Source of the DNA: Stakelama sediminis
GTDB lineage: Bacteria; Pseudomonadota; Alphaproteobacteria; Sphingomonadales; Sphingomonadaceae
DNA: 64,000 bases
Assembly: GCF_014199335.1 (NCBI RefSeq)
Contig: NZ_JACIJI010000001.1
Span: 372,001-436,000, forward strand
Reading direction: 5' to 3'
The notes under the pieces are model-generated. The model made no database searches. It was not told the DNA's origin and was given only the letters and a program-made list of their open reading frames with translations. The translations under genes and the position numbers were made by a program. Position 1 is the first letter of the stretch. Every line of letters starts with the position of its first letter. Positions 17,532 to 24,951 of this stretch are shown in pieces.

Positions 17532-18131
17532 CTACTTCGCGGCCTTGCGCAGTGCGAGACGCACCAGCGCATCCAGCCCCGCGCCGTCACCCAGTTCATC
17601 CTCGGCCGCCTTGACCGCATTACCCGCCTCCGCCGGTTTGAAACCGAGATTGAGCAGCGCCGAAACCGCGTCTGCCGTCACGCCCGTCGCGGCAACCGGC
17701 GCGCCCGAACCGCCGCTGCCCAGCGCCACCGCACCGACCTTGTCCTTCAGTTCGTTAACGATGCGCTGCGCCAGTTTCGGACCTACTCCGTTGGCGCGGG
17801 CCACCATCGCCTTGTCCCCGCGCGCCACTGCCTGATGCGTTTCCTCGGGCGAGAGCACGGACAGGATCGCCAGCGCGACGCGCGCACCCACCCCCTGAAC
17901 GCTGGTGAGCAGGCGGAACCAGTCGCGCTCCTCTGCGGTCGCAAAACCCATCAGGCGGATGAAATCTTCCGCCACCAGCATTTCGGTATGGATGGTCACC
18001 GTGCCGCCGACGGGGCCGATCGCGGTCAGCGTGCGCGCCGACGCCCCGACCAGATAGCCGACGCCGCCCACATCGATCACCGCATGGTCGCTATCGGCAG
18101 AGGCCAGACGTCCGGTCAGATGCGCAATCAT
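17532..18131 (-). CDS. ruvA: Holliday junction branch migration protein RuvA
   Basis: A 199-residue protein that binds the four-way junction and loads RuvB. Features: OB-fold start [20 protein letters not shown], helix-hairpin-helix motifs ([16 protein letters not shown] and [19 protein letters not shown]) and the C-terminal domain III ([20 protein letters not shown]) that contacts RuvB. Normal length. Confidence 0.97.
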   Translation of the reverse strand: MIAHLTGRLASADSDHAVIDVGGVGYLVGASARTLTAIGPVGGTVTIHTEMLVAEDFIRLMGFATAEERDWFRLLTSVQGVGARVALAILSVLSPEETHQAVARGDKAMVARANGVGPKLAQRIVNELKDKVGAVALGSGGSGAPVAATGVTADAVSALLNLGFKPAEAGNAVKAAEDELGDGAGLDALVRLALRKAAK

Positions 18132-18191
18132 GCCGGTACATAAACAGAACGCAGCGCGAGAGGAAAGCCCAAAGGCACCCCTTCCGACGGA

Positions 18192-18521
18192 TCAGGCGGC
18201 GCTGACCTCAAAAAGCTGTTCGTCACTTTCGCGCGGCAGGCTGCTGTCATAGGTCGGCAACGGCTCGAACGCCTCTTCGGTTACCACCACATTGGACAGA
18301 CCATCCAGCTTGAAATGGCCAAGCCTGCGCTCTTCCAGACTGCGCCAGTTCTTGTGCGGATTGAAAGCGCTTACATACAGGTCACCGTGGCGGCTGAACA
18401 ACTGGTGTGGCGCAAGGTGCATCTCCGCTCCGTTATATTGCGCGACGATCAGGCGTTTGAGCGCGATGGCTTCGATAAATTTCCGAGCGACCGGCGCCGC
18501 AGGGTCAGCATTCTGTGTCAT
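18192..18521 (-). CDS. Small WYL-like domain protein
   Basis: A 109-residue protein whose middle, LIVAQYNGAEMHLAPHQLFS followed by RHGDLYVSAFNPHKNWRSLE and FKLDGLSNVVV, follows the WYL pattern (beta strands, 'P..L....G..Y..A', then 'F.LD.I'). WYL domains sense nucleic acid or nucleotide ligands and are usually attached to HTH domains; none is present here. It sits between ruvC and ruvA on the same strand. Start ATG 18521 (MTQNADPAAPV); an upstream in-frame start is possible. The WYL call is an inference from pattern only. Confidence 0.6.
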   Translation of the reverse strand: MTQNADPAAPVARKFIEAIALKRLIVAQYNGAEMHLAPHQLFSRHGDLYVSAFNPHKNWRSLEERRLGHFKLDGLSNVVVTEEAFEPLPTYDSSLPRESDEQLFEVSAA

Positions 18522-18608
18522 CGCGCCAAAATGGTGCAACGCAGCATTAATCGCAAGGGGGAGAATGCCGCCGTTTCGACGAACCGCTGTCCAAAATTGC
18601 AACTGCCA

Positions 18609-19100
18609 TTAGCGTGCGAGCACACTGGCGCTGGCCAGATGGTGCGCGTGGCAGATCGCCACCGCCAGCGCGTCGGCGGCATCGGCTCCGGCAATCTTCA
18701 CACCCGGAAGCAGGCGCTGCACCATCGCATGAACCTGTTTCTTGTCGGCATTACCGACCCCGACTACCGCTTTTTTGACGAGCCGGGCGGCATATTCGCC
18801 GACATCCCGCCCGCCGCGCGCAGCGGCACAGATGACGACGCCGCGCGCCTGCCCCAGTTTCAGCGTCGATTGCGGATTGGCGTTGACGAACACCTCCTCC
18901 ACCGCCGCGCTGTCGGGGTGATGGTCGGCGACCAATGCCTCGACCATCAGGTCAAGCTGCGCCAGCCGCCGGGGCAAGGCAGCCTTCGTATCGGTCTTCA
19001 AATGCCCGTTGGCGAGATGCGACAGGCGGTTGCCCTCCGCCCGGATCAGCCCCCAGCCGGTCGTACCCAGACCGGGATCAAGGCCGAGGATCAATGCCAC
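18609..19100 (-). CDS. ruvC: Crossover junction endodeoxyribonuclease RuvC
   Basis: The resolvase that cuts Holliday junctions, 163 residues. The RNase H-like acidic site begins at [13 protein letters not shown], continues in [20 protein letters not shown] and ends with [16 protein letters not shown]. The start is taken as GTG 19100, with a ribosome binding site (aggggagg) five bases upstream; an in-frame ATG at 19130 lies inside a repeated element and its residues ([10 protein letters not shown]) are just that repeat translated. Confidence 0.95.
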   Translation of the reverse strand: MALILGLDPGLGTTGWGLIRAEGNRLSHLANGHLKTDTKAALPRRLAQLDLMVEALVADHHPDSAAVEEVFVNANPQSTLKLGQARGVVICAAARGGRDVGEYAARLVKKAVVGVGNADKKQVHAMVQRLLPGVKIAGADAADALAVAICHAHHLASASVLAR

Positions 19101-19105
19101 CCGAT

Positions 19106-19223
19106 CCTCCCCTGGCAGGGGAGGTGGCATCGCGAAGCGATGACGGAGGGGTGTGGTGCGTCAATGACCTGCAATACCCCTCCACCATGCTGTGCATGGT
19201 CCCCCTCCCCTTGCAGGGGAGGA
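19106..19223. repeat. Paired palindromic repeat element between yebC and ruvC
   Basis: Two near-identical palindromes, CCTCCCCTGGCAGGGGAGG at 19106-19124 and its variant with TTGC in the centre at about 19204-19222, are separated by about 80 bases. The spacer contains several purine/pyrimidine blocks (GGAGGGGTG, CCCCTCCACC, CCCCCTCCCC). This looks like a REP/BIME-type intergenic repeat. It supplies the ruvC ribosome binding site. Confidence 0.7.
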
Positions 19224-19230
19224 TGGGGAT

Positions 19231-19974
19231 TCAACCCAGCTTCTCCATCACCTCGTCGGAGACTTCGTAATTACCCCAGACGGTCTGGACATCGTCGTCA
19301 TCGTCAAGCGCGTCGATCAGCTTGAACAGCGTACCGGCATCACCTTCATCGACCTCCACCGTGGTCTGCGGGCGCCAGGCGAGTTTCGCGCTTTCGGGCT
19401 CGCCAAGCGCCTTTTCCAGTTCGCCCGCCACTTCGTGCAGCGCGTCGGGAGCGGTCCAGATTTCATGGCCGTCCTCGCTGGAGGTGATGTCGTCGGCCCC
19501 CGCCTCCAACGCGGCTTCCAGCACCTTTTCCTCACCGCCGACACTGGCCGGATAGCTGATCAGGCCCAGCCGGTCGAACCCGTGGCTGACCGATCCGGCG
19601 GTGCCCATATTGCCGCCATTCTTGGTGATCGCGGTGCGGACATTGGTCGCGGTGCGGTTGCGATTGTCGGTCAGCGCCTCGACGATCAGCGACACCCCGC
19701 CCGGACCGAAGCCCTCATAGCGGATTTCCTCGTAATTATCGCCCTCGCCGCCGGTCGCCTTGTCGATGGCGCGCTGGATATTGTCCTTGGGCATCGACTG
19801 CGCCTTGGCCGCGTTGACGGCGGCGCGCAGGCGCGGGTTCATGTCGGGATCGGGCATCCCCATCTTCGCCGCAACGGTGATTTCGCGGCTGAGCTTCGAA
19901 AACATCGCCGAGCGCTTTTTGTCCTGCGCGCCCTTGCGGTGCATGATGTTCTTGAATTTACTATGGCCTGCCAT
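19231..19974 (-). CDS. yebC: YebC/PmpR family protein
   Basis: 247 residues starting [20 protein letters not shown], the signature of the YebC/TACO1 family. [16 protein letters not shown] and [20 protein letters not shown] are further conserved blocks. Older annotation calls these transcriptional regulators; more recent work links the family to translation of proline-rich stretches. It is the first gene of the minus-strand run leading to ruvC. The 200 bases upstream contain no other gene. Confidence 0.95.
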   Translation of the reverse strand: MAGHSKFKNIMHRKGAQDKKRSAMFSKLSREITVAAKMGMPDPDMNPRLRAAVNAAKAQSMPKDNIQRAIDKATGGEGDNYEEIRYEGFGPGGVSLIVEALTDNRNRTATNVRTAITKNGGNMGTAGSVSHGFDRLGLISYPASVGGEEKVLEAALEAGADDITSSEDGHEIWTAPDALHEVAGELEKALGEPESAKLAWRPQTTVEVDEGDAGTLFKLIDALDDDDDVQTVWGNYEVSDEVMEKLG

Positions 19975-20174
19975 GTTCCAGCCTGATTAGAATGTCCAAA
20001 ACCATGGAACCGGCAGCACCGGTCCCTCTCCCTCAACGCCGTTAATGCAAAACCCGCCCGTTCGACAAGCGGCAGAGTCGAATCGGCTAGCTGTGTACCA
20101 ATCGACCTGCGTGGGTCGCCAACACGAACCGGGGGGCGCCCCGGCGACGAACGCCGCCGGAACGTCTCGAGGCC

Positions 20175-20441
20175 TCAGAGCATTCCCAAAGCGTGCATAT
20201 AGGTTTCGAGGATCGCCTCTTCTTCCTGATATTCTTCTTTTTTCTTCTTGCGGATCGCCATGATCTTCTTGATCGCCTTGGCATCGTATCCGCGGCCCTT
20301 GGCCTCCGCCATCACGTCCTTAATGTCGTCCATGATGCCCTTTTTCTCTTCTTCAAGCCGCTCCGCGCGCTCGATCAGAAGCCGAAGCTCATCCGCCGCG
20401 ACCTGACCGCCGCCCATACCTTCTTCCCGCACCTGGTCCAT
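20175..20441 (-). CDS. GapR-like DNA-binding protein (DUF2312)
   Basis: An 88-residue, highly charged helical protein. [20 protein letters not shown] and the following [20 protein letters not shown] match the DUF2312/GapR pattern, and [20 protein letters not shown] is the basic helix that contacts DNA. GapR of Caulobacter binds overtwisted, AT-rich DNA ahead of replication and transcription. Start ATG 20441. The C-terminal [11 protein letters not shown] is normal for the family. Confidence 0.9.
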   Translation of the reverse strand: MDQVREEGMGGGQVAADELRLLIERAERLEEEKKGIMDDIKDVMAEAKGRGYDAKAIKKIMAIRKKKKEEYQEEEAILETYMHALGML

Positions 20442-20529
20442 ACTGACTGCCCGATTGATTATGTGAATGGAGCCGCATCGTCGGGTGACGATGCGAAGCG
20501 ACTGCCTCTAAGCGGTGGAGCGCGTCTGC

Positions 20530-20916
<387 letters not shown>

Positions 20917-20988
20917 TCATCCCTCCGCGGTTGATCCTGTTTCAATATGGGGTAGAGGCGGGCACGAACAAGCCGAGGATTCCTCCCC

Positions 20989-22452
20989 ATGACCCAGGCT
21001 ATCATGCCCCGCCTGCGCAAGGTCCGCGTGCTCGCCACGCTTGGCCCTGCATCCAACACGCCCGAAATGATCGAGAAACTGTTTCTCGCCGGTGCCGATG
21101 CCTTCCGCATCAATATGAGCCACGGCGATCAGGAATCGAAAGCCCCCGTCATCGCTGCGATTCGATCGCTCGAAAAGAAACTGGGCCGTCCTACCACCAT
21201 CCTTGCCGATCTGCAGGGACCGAAGCTGCGCGTCGGTAAGTTCGACGGCGGCAGCGTCATGCTGGAAACCGGCGCGACCTTTACGCTGGATCATGACGAT
21301 GCGCCCGGCGATGCCAGCCGGGTGCGCCTGCCGCATCGCGAGATTTTCGACGCGGTGGAAGACGGCGCACGACTGTTGCTCGACGACGGCAAGCTGGTGC
21401 TGCGCGTTACCGAACATGACGAGGACCGCATCGTCACAAAGGTTGAGGTCGGCGGCAAGCTGTCCAATCACAAGGGACTGAACGTCCCCGATGTCGTCCT
21501 GCCGCTCGCCGCCCTGACCGAGAAGGACCGATCCGATCTGACCTTCGCGCTGGATCAGGGGGTCGACTGGGTGGCATTGAGCTTCGTGCAGCGACCCGAG
21601 GATCTGGCCGAGGCGCGCAAGCTGATCCAGGGTCGGGCCGCGCTGCTCGCCAAGATCGAAAAGCCGAGCGCGGTCGCACGGATCGAAGAGATTGTCGAAC
21701 AGTGCGACGGCGTGATGGTCGCGCGCGGCGATCTGGGTGTCGAACTGCCGCCGCAATCGGTGCCGCCGCTGCAAAAGCGTATCGTCGAGGTTGCCCGGCG
21801 ACTGGGTCGTCCGGTGATCGTCGCAACGCAGATGCTCGAATCGATGATCACCTCCCCCTCCCCGACCCGCGCCGAGGTTTCCGACGTCGCGACCGCAGTC
21901 TATGACGGCGCCGATGCAATCATGCTGTCGGCGGAAAGCGCGGCGGGGGACTGGCCGGTCGAAGCGGTCACGATGATGGATTCGATCGCCCAGTCGGTCG
22001 AGCGCGACCCCGCCCATGGCGACCGGGTGCACTTCACGGTGCTGCGCCCCGACCCGACTACGGCTGACGCGCTATCCGAAGCTGCGAAGAATATCGCCGG
22101 CACCATTTCGGCCAGCGCCATTGCCTGCTTCACTTCCTCTGGCTCGACCGCACGACGCATGGCGCGCGAACGGCCTCCGGTGCCGATTCTGGTGCTGACG
22201 CCCAATATCGATACGGCGCGGCGGCTCGGACTCCTTTGGGGCGTCCATGCCGTCCATACCCGCGACGTCGGGTCGTTCGAGGAAATGGTCGCCAAGGCGA
22301 AGCGCATGGCGCTGCGGCATCATATGGCGGATTCCGGGGACCGCCTGATCATCTGTGCAGGCGTACCGTTCGGAACGCCGGGCTCGACCAATGTGCTGCA
22401 TGTGGTGCGCATACTGGGCGACGAACTGAAGAAATACGACAAGCAGGGTTAG
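20989..22452 (+). CDS. pyk: Pyruvate kinase
   Basis: The 487-residue glycolytic enzyme converting phosphoenolpyruvate and ADP to pyruvate and ATP. The barrel carries RKVRVLATLGPASNTPEMIE, DLQGPKLRVGKF, the active-site IEKPSAVARIEEIVEQCDGV with MVARGDLGVELP, and ATQMLESMITSPSPTRAEVS. The B domain spans roughly residues 70-165. Length and order of motifs are complete. The start at 20989 follows a purine-rich stretch, and the gene is divergent from the DUF1244 gene. Confidence 0.97.
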   Translation: MTQAIMPRLRKVRVLATLGPASNTPEMIEKLFLAGADAFRINMSHGDQESKAPVIAAIRSLEKKLGRPTTILADLQGPKLRVGKFDGGSVMLETGATFTLDHDDAPGDASRVRLPHREIFDAVEDGARLLLDDGKLVLRVTEHDEDRIVTKVEVGGKLSNHKGLNVPDVVLPLAALTEKDRSDLTFALDQGVDWVALSFVQRPEDLAEARKLIQGRAALLAKIEKPSAVARIEEIVEQCDGVMVARGDLGVELPPQSVPPLQKRIVEVARRLGRPVIVATQMLESMITSPSPTRAEVSDVATAVYDGADAIMLSAESAAGDWPVEAVTMMDSIAQSVERDPAHGDRVHFTVLRPDPTTADALSEAAKNIAGTISASAIACFTSSGSTARRMARERPPVPILVLTPNIDTARRLGLLWGVHAVHTRDVGSFEEMVAKAKRMALRHHMADSGDRLIICAGVPFGTPGSTNVLHVVRILGDELKKYDKQG

Positions 22453-22473
22453 GGTCAGGACCGGCATGAAAAA

Positions 22474-22500
22474 GCCGCCGGTTCCTGACGAACCGGCGGC
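22474..22500 (-). terminator. Rho-independent terminator for the acidic exported protein gene
   Basis: A perfect 11-base-pair stem (22474-22484 with 22490-22500, 5-base loop). On the minus strand it is followed directly by TTTTT, a canonical terminator 22 bases after the stop at 22523. It lies 21 bases after pyk too, so it may also slow plus-strand transcripts, although no T tract follows on that side. Confidence 0.85.
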
Positions 22501-22522
22501 CGATGAACCGTAAGGCCTGACG

Positions 22523-22828
22523 TCAGTTCAGAACGATCTGCGGATCGTCGTCCGAATCCGAACTTGCCGCATCGTCGGATGATTGCTGATCGTCGGAAGC
22601 CTGCTGGTCCAGCGAAACGTTGGTATCGGATTCCGCTGCCGGCGTCGCCGTGGTGGAGTCATCACTGTCCGCTGGTGCCGCATCGGATGTGGAATCCGGT
22701 GACGGCGTAGCGGGCTGGCTCGTTTCGGCCTTTGCCTTTTTATGTTTGGCATGACCGTGAGCACCGGCAACAGGGGCTGCGACGAGCGACAGCATCGAAA
22801 TACCGGCAAGCACAAGAAATTTGCGCAT
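22523..22828 (-). CDS. Exported low-complexity acidic protein
   Basis: 101 residues: signal peptide MRKFLVLAGISMLSLVAAPV, a short His/Lys segment (HGHAKHKKAKAE) and then about 65 residues made mainly of Ser, Asp, Ala, Thr and Gln (for example DSTSDAAPADSDDSTTATPA), ending DDDPQIVLN. It is predicted to be periplasmic and disordered, with a basic head and acidic tail. No family recognised. It has its own terminator and faces purB divergently across 268 bases. Confidence 0.65.
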   Translation of the reverse strand: MRKFLVLAGISMLSLVAAPVAGAHGHAKHKKAKAETSQPATPSPDSTSDAAPADSDDSTTATPAAESDTNVSLDQQASDDQQSSDDAASSDSDDDPQIVLN

Positions 22829-23096
22829 TCATGTCTCCATAGATGCTCGCAAATGACCCAGCTTTAGCCATGATTGGGGGCATGGGTTGCGAACATGTTC
22901 AATATACTGCGCTTCTCCACCCTTCGGCGCGCTCTATTTTCATGTCGAAACCTGTTTTTGTCGCAAGCCGTAAACATTCTGGCGCCGATATACTGTCCCT
23001 CCCAAAAACAGCGTGTTCGAATCATCAGATTGAAGGGTGCCCGAAGGGATGCTAGCGCGCACCCGCACTCCCCCTTGCTGATGGAAAGAACAACCC
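22829..23096. other. Long intergenic region between the acidic protein gene and purB
   Basis: These 268 bases separate divergent genes and must hold both promoters. The stretch is less GC-rich than its surroundings and contains the palindrome GAACATGTTC (22891-22900) followed by AATATACT, but no -35/-10 pair with correct spacing was found. A weak ribosome binding site (ggaaag) precedes purB. No open reading frame of note and no RNA gene was recognised. Confidence 0.5.
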
Positions 23097-24407
23097 ATGG
23101 TCCCCCGCTACGCCCGTCCGGCAATGACCGACATCTGGTCGCCGGAAACCAAATATCGCATCTGGTTCGAGATTGAGGCGCACGCAACTGACGCGCTGGC
23201 CGATCTGGGCGTGGTACCGAAAGAGGCTGCGGCGACGATCTGGGAAGCCGACCGCAATGCCCCACCCTTCGATATCGCCCGGATCGACGCGATCGAGGCG
23301 GAGACAAAGCATGACGTCATCGCTTTCCTGACGCACGTCGCCGAACGCACCGGCCCGTCCGCGCGCTTCCTGCATCAGGGGATGACCAGTTCCGATGTGC
23401 TCGACACCTGTCTGGCCGTCCAGCTCGCGCGCGCGTCCGACATTCTGCTCGACGATCTCGACCAGTTGCTTGTCGTACTGAAGCGGCGGGCAGAGGAGCA
23501 TAAATATACACCGACCATCGGGCGCAGCCACGGCATCCATGCCGAGCCTACGACCTTCGGCCTGAAACTGGCACAGGCCTATGCCGAATTCGCGCGCAAT
23601 CGCGACCGACTGGCTGCCGCACGCGCCGATGTCGCGACCTGCGCGATTTCAGGCGCGGTCGGCACCTTCGCCAATATCAACCCGGCGGTGGAAGCGCATG
23701 TCGCCGCAAAGATGGGGCTGACCCCTGAACCGGTGTCGACGCAGGTCATTCCGCGCGACCGCCATGCGATGTTCTTTGCGACGCTGGGCGTCATCGCCTC
23801 ATCGATTGAACGGCTGGCGACCGAAATACGCCATCTGCAGCGCACCGAAGTGCTGGAGGCGGAGGAATATTTTGCGCCCGGTCAGAAGGGATCGAGCGCG
23901 ATGCCGCACAAGCGCAATCCGGTGCTGACCGAGAATCTGACCGGGCTGGCCCGCATGGTGCGCGGTTATGTCACGCCCGCGCTGGAAAATGTCGCACTGT
24001 GGCATGAACGCGATATCAGTCATTCGTCGGTCGAACGCTATATCGGCCCCGATGCCACGATCACGCTCGACTTCGCACTGGCGCGGCTGACGGGCGTCAT
24101 GGACAAGCTGCTCGTCTATCCCGAACGGATGCAGAAGAATCTCGACCGGATGGGCGGCCTTACTAATTCGCAGCGCGTTCTGCTGGCGCTGACCCAGGCC
24201 GGTGTCAGCCGCGAGGATGCCTATCGCCTCGTCCAGCGCAACGCGATGAAGGTGTGGGAATCGGACGGTGCCTTGTCGCTGAAGGAATTGCTGAAAAACG
24301 ATGCGGACGTGACCGCCGCATTGTCGGACGCCGAGATTGAGGAAAAATTCGATCCCGAATATCACTTCAGGCATGTCGACACGATCTTCGACCGGGTGTT
24401 CACCTGA
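23097..24407 (+). CDS. purB: Adenylosuccinate lyase
   Basis: The 436-residue enzyme acts twice in purine synthesis, releasing fumarate from SAICAR and from adenylosuccinate. It starts VPRYARPAMTDIWSPETKYR as usual for the type. The superfamily signature GQKGSSAMPHKRNPVLTENL holds the flexible catalytic loop, and MTSSDVLDTCLAVQLARAS and GRSHGIHAEPTTFGL supply the other active-site blocks. Its TGA stop is overlapped by the probable CTG start of the heme oxygenase gene. Confidence 0.97.
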   Translation: MVPRYARPAMTDIWSPETKYRIWFEIEAHATDALADLGVVPKEAAATIWEADRNAPPFDIARIDAIEAETKHDVIAFLTHVAERTGPSARFLHQGMTSSDVLDTCLAVQLARASDILLDDLDQLLVVLKRRAEEHKYTPTIGRSHGIHAEPTTFGLKLAQAYAEFARNRDRLAAARADVATCAISGAVGTFANINPAVEAHVAAKMGLTPEPVSTQVIPRDRHAMFFATLGVIASSIERLATEIRHLQRTEVLEAEEYFAPGQKGSSAMPHKRNPVLTENLTGLARMVRGYVTPALENVALWHERDISHSSVERYIGPDATITLDFALARLTGVMDKLLVYPERMQKNLDRMGGLTNSQRVLLALTQAGVSREDAYRLVQRNAMKVWESDGALSLKELLKNDADVTAALSDAEIEEKFDPEYHFRHVDTIFDRVFT

Positions 24408-24949
24408 ACCCCGCGCGTCGCGCCCTGCGTGAAGGCACGCGCAACGAACATGAAACGCTCGACACCCTGTTCCTGCGTTTCGATCTTACCAGTCGTGAAG
24501 GCTATGGCCGGTTCCTGCGCGCCCATGCTGACGCGCTGCTTCCCATCGAAGCGGCGCTCGACCGTGCAAATGCGAAACGGGTCATTTCCGACTGGCCCGA
24601 ACGGCGTCGCGGCTCGGCCCTGCTGGCCGATCTTGACGCACTCGACCTTCCCCATCCTGCACCGGAACATAGTTTTTCGCTGAATACACAAGGCGCCGCA
24701 ATTGCCGGTACTGTATATGTACTGGAGGGGTCACGTCTGGGCGGAAAGTTTATTTACAGACAAGTGCCCGATTATTTACCACGTCACTATCTTAATCCAA
24801 ATCAAGAGGCTGAAAAATGGCCGGTTTTACTGGAAACGCTTGATACTATCCTGTACGACGCCGGACAGTTGGAAATCGCCATTGCCGCCGCGCGCCGTGT
24901 TTTCGAATATTTTGCGCATTTCGGCGAGCATTGGCTGACGAAAGAGTAA
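24404..24949 (+). CDS. Biliverdin-producing heme oxygenase (BphO-like), non-ATG start
   Basis: About 181 residues matching bacterial heme oxygenases: the heme-ligand region RRALREGTRNEHETLDTLF (His about residue 16), then YGRFLRAHADALLPIEAAL and the distal helix motif TVYVLEGSRLGGKFIYRQ. It should oxidise heme to biliverdin, the chromophore of the phytochrome encoded two bases downstream. No ATG, GTG or TTG lies in frame between a stop at 24338 and the conserved start; CTG 24404, overlapping the purB stop as CTGA, is the best candidate. The 3' half is more AT-rich than its neighbours. Confidence 0.85.
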   Translation: MNPARRALREGTRNEHETLDTLFLRFDLTSREGYGRFLRAHADALLPIEAALDRANAKRVISDWPERRRGSALLADLDALDLPHPAPEHSFSLNTQGAAIAGTVYVLEGSRLGGKFIYRQVPDYLPRHYLNPNQEAEKWPVLLETLDTILYDAGQLEIAIAAARRVFEYFAHFGEHWLTKE

Positions 24950-24951
24950 GC

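Noticed and set aside
19101..19130. ATG 19130 as start of ruvC.
   Set aside because: The extra ten residues are translated from a repeat element, and GTG 19100 has a proper ribosome binding site and fits RuvC homologues.
22891..22900. GAACATGTTC palindrome in the purB leader as a LexA-like box.
   Set aside because: Alphaproteobacterial LexA boxes are direct repeats (GTTC-N7-GTTC), and no SOS gene is adjacent; a 10-base palindrome is easily a chance event.
24931..24951. TTG 24931 as start of the phytochrome.
   Set aside because: It lies inside the heme oxygenase gene; GTG 24952 with AAAGAG upstream gives the expected N terminus with Cys13.
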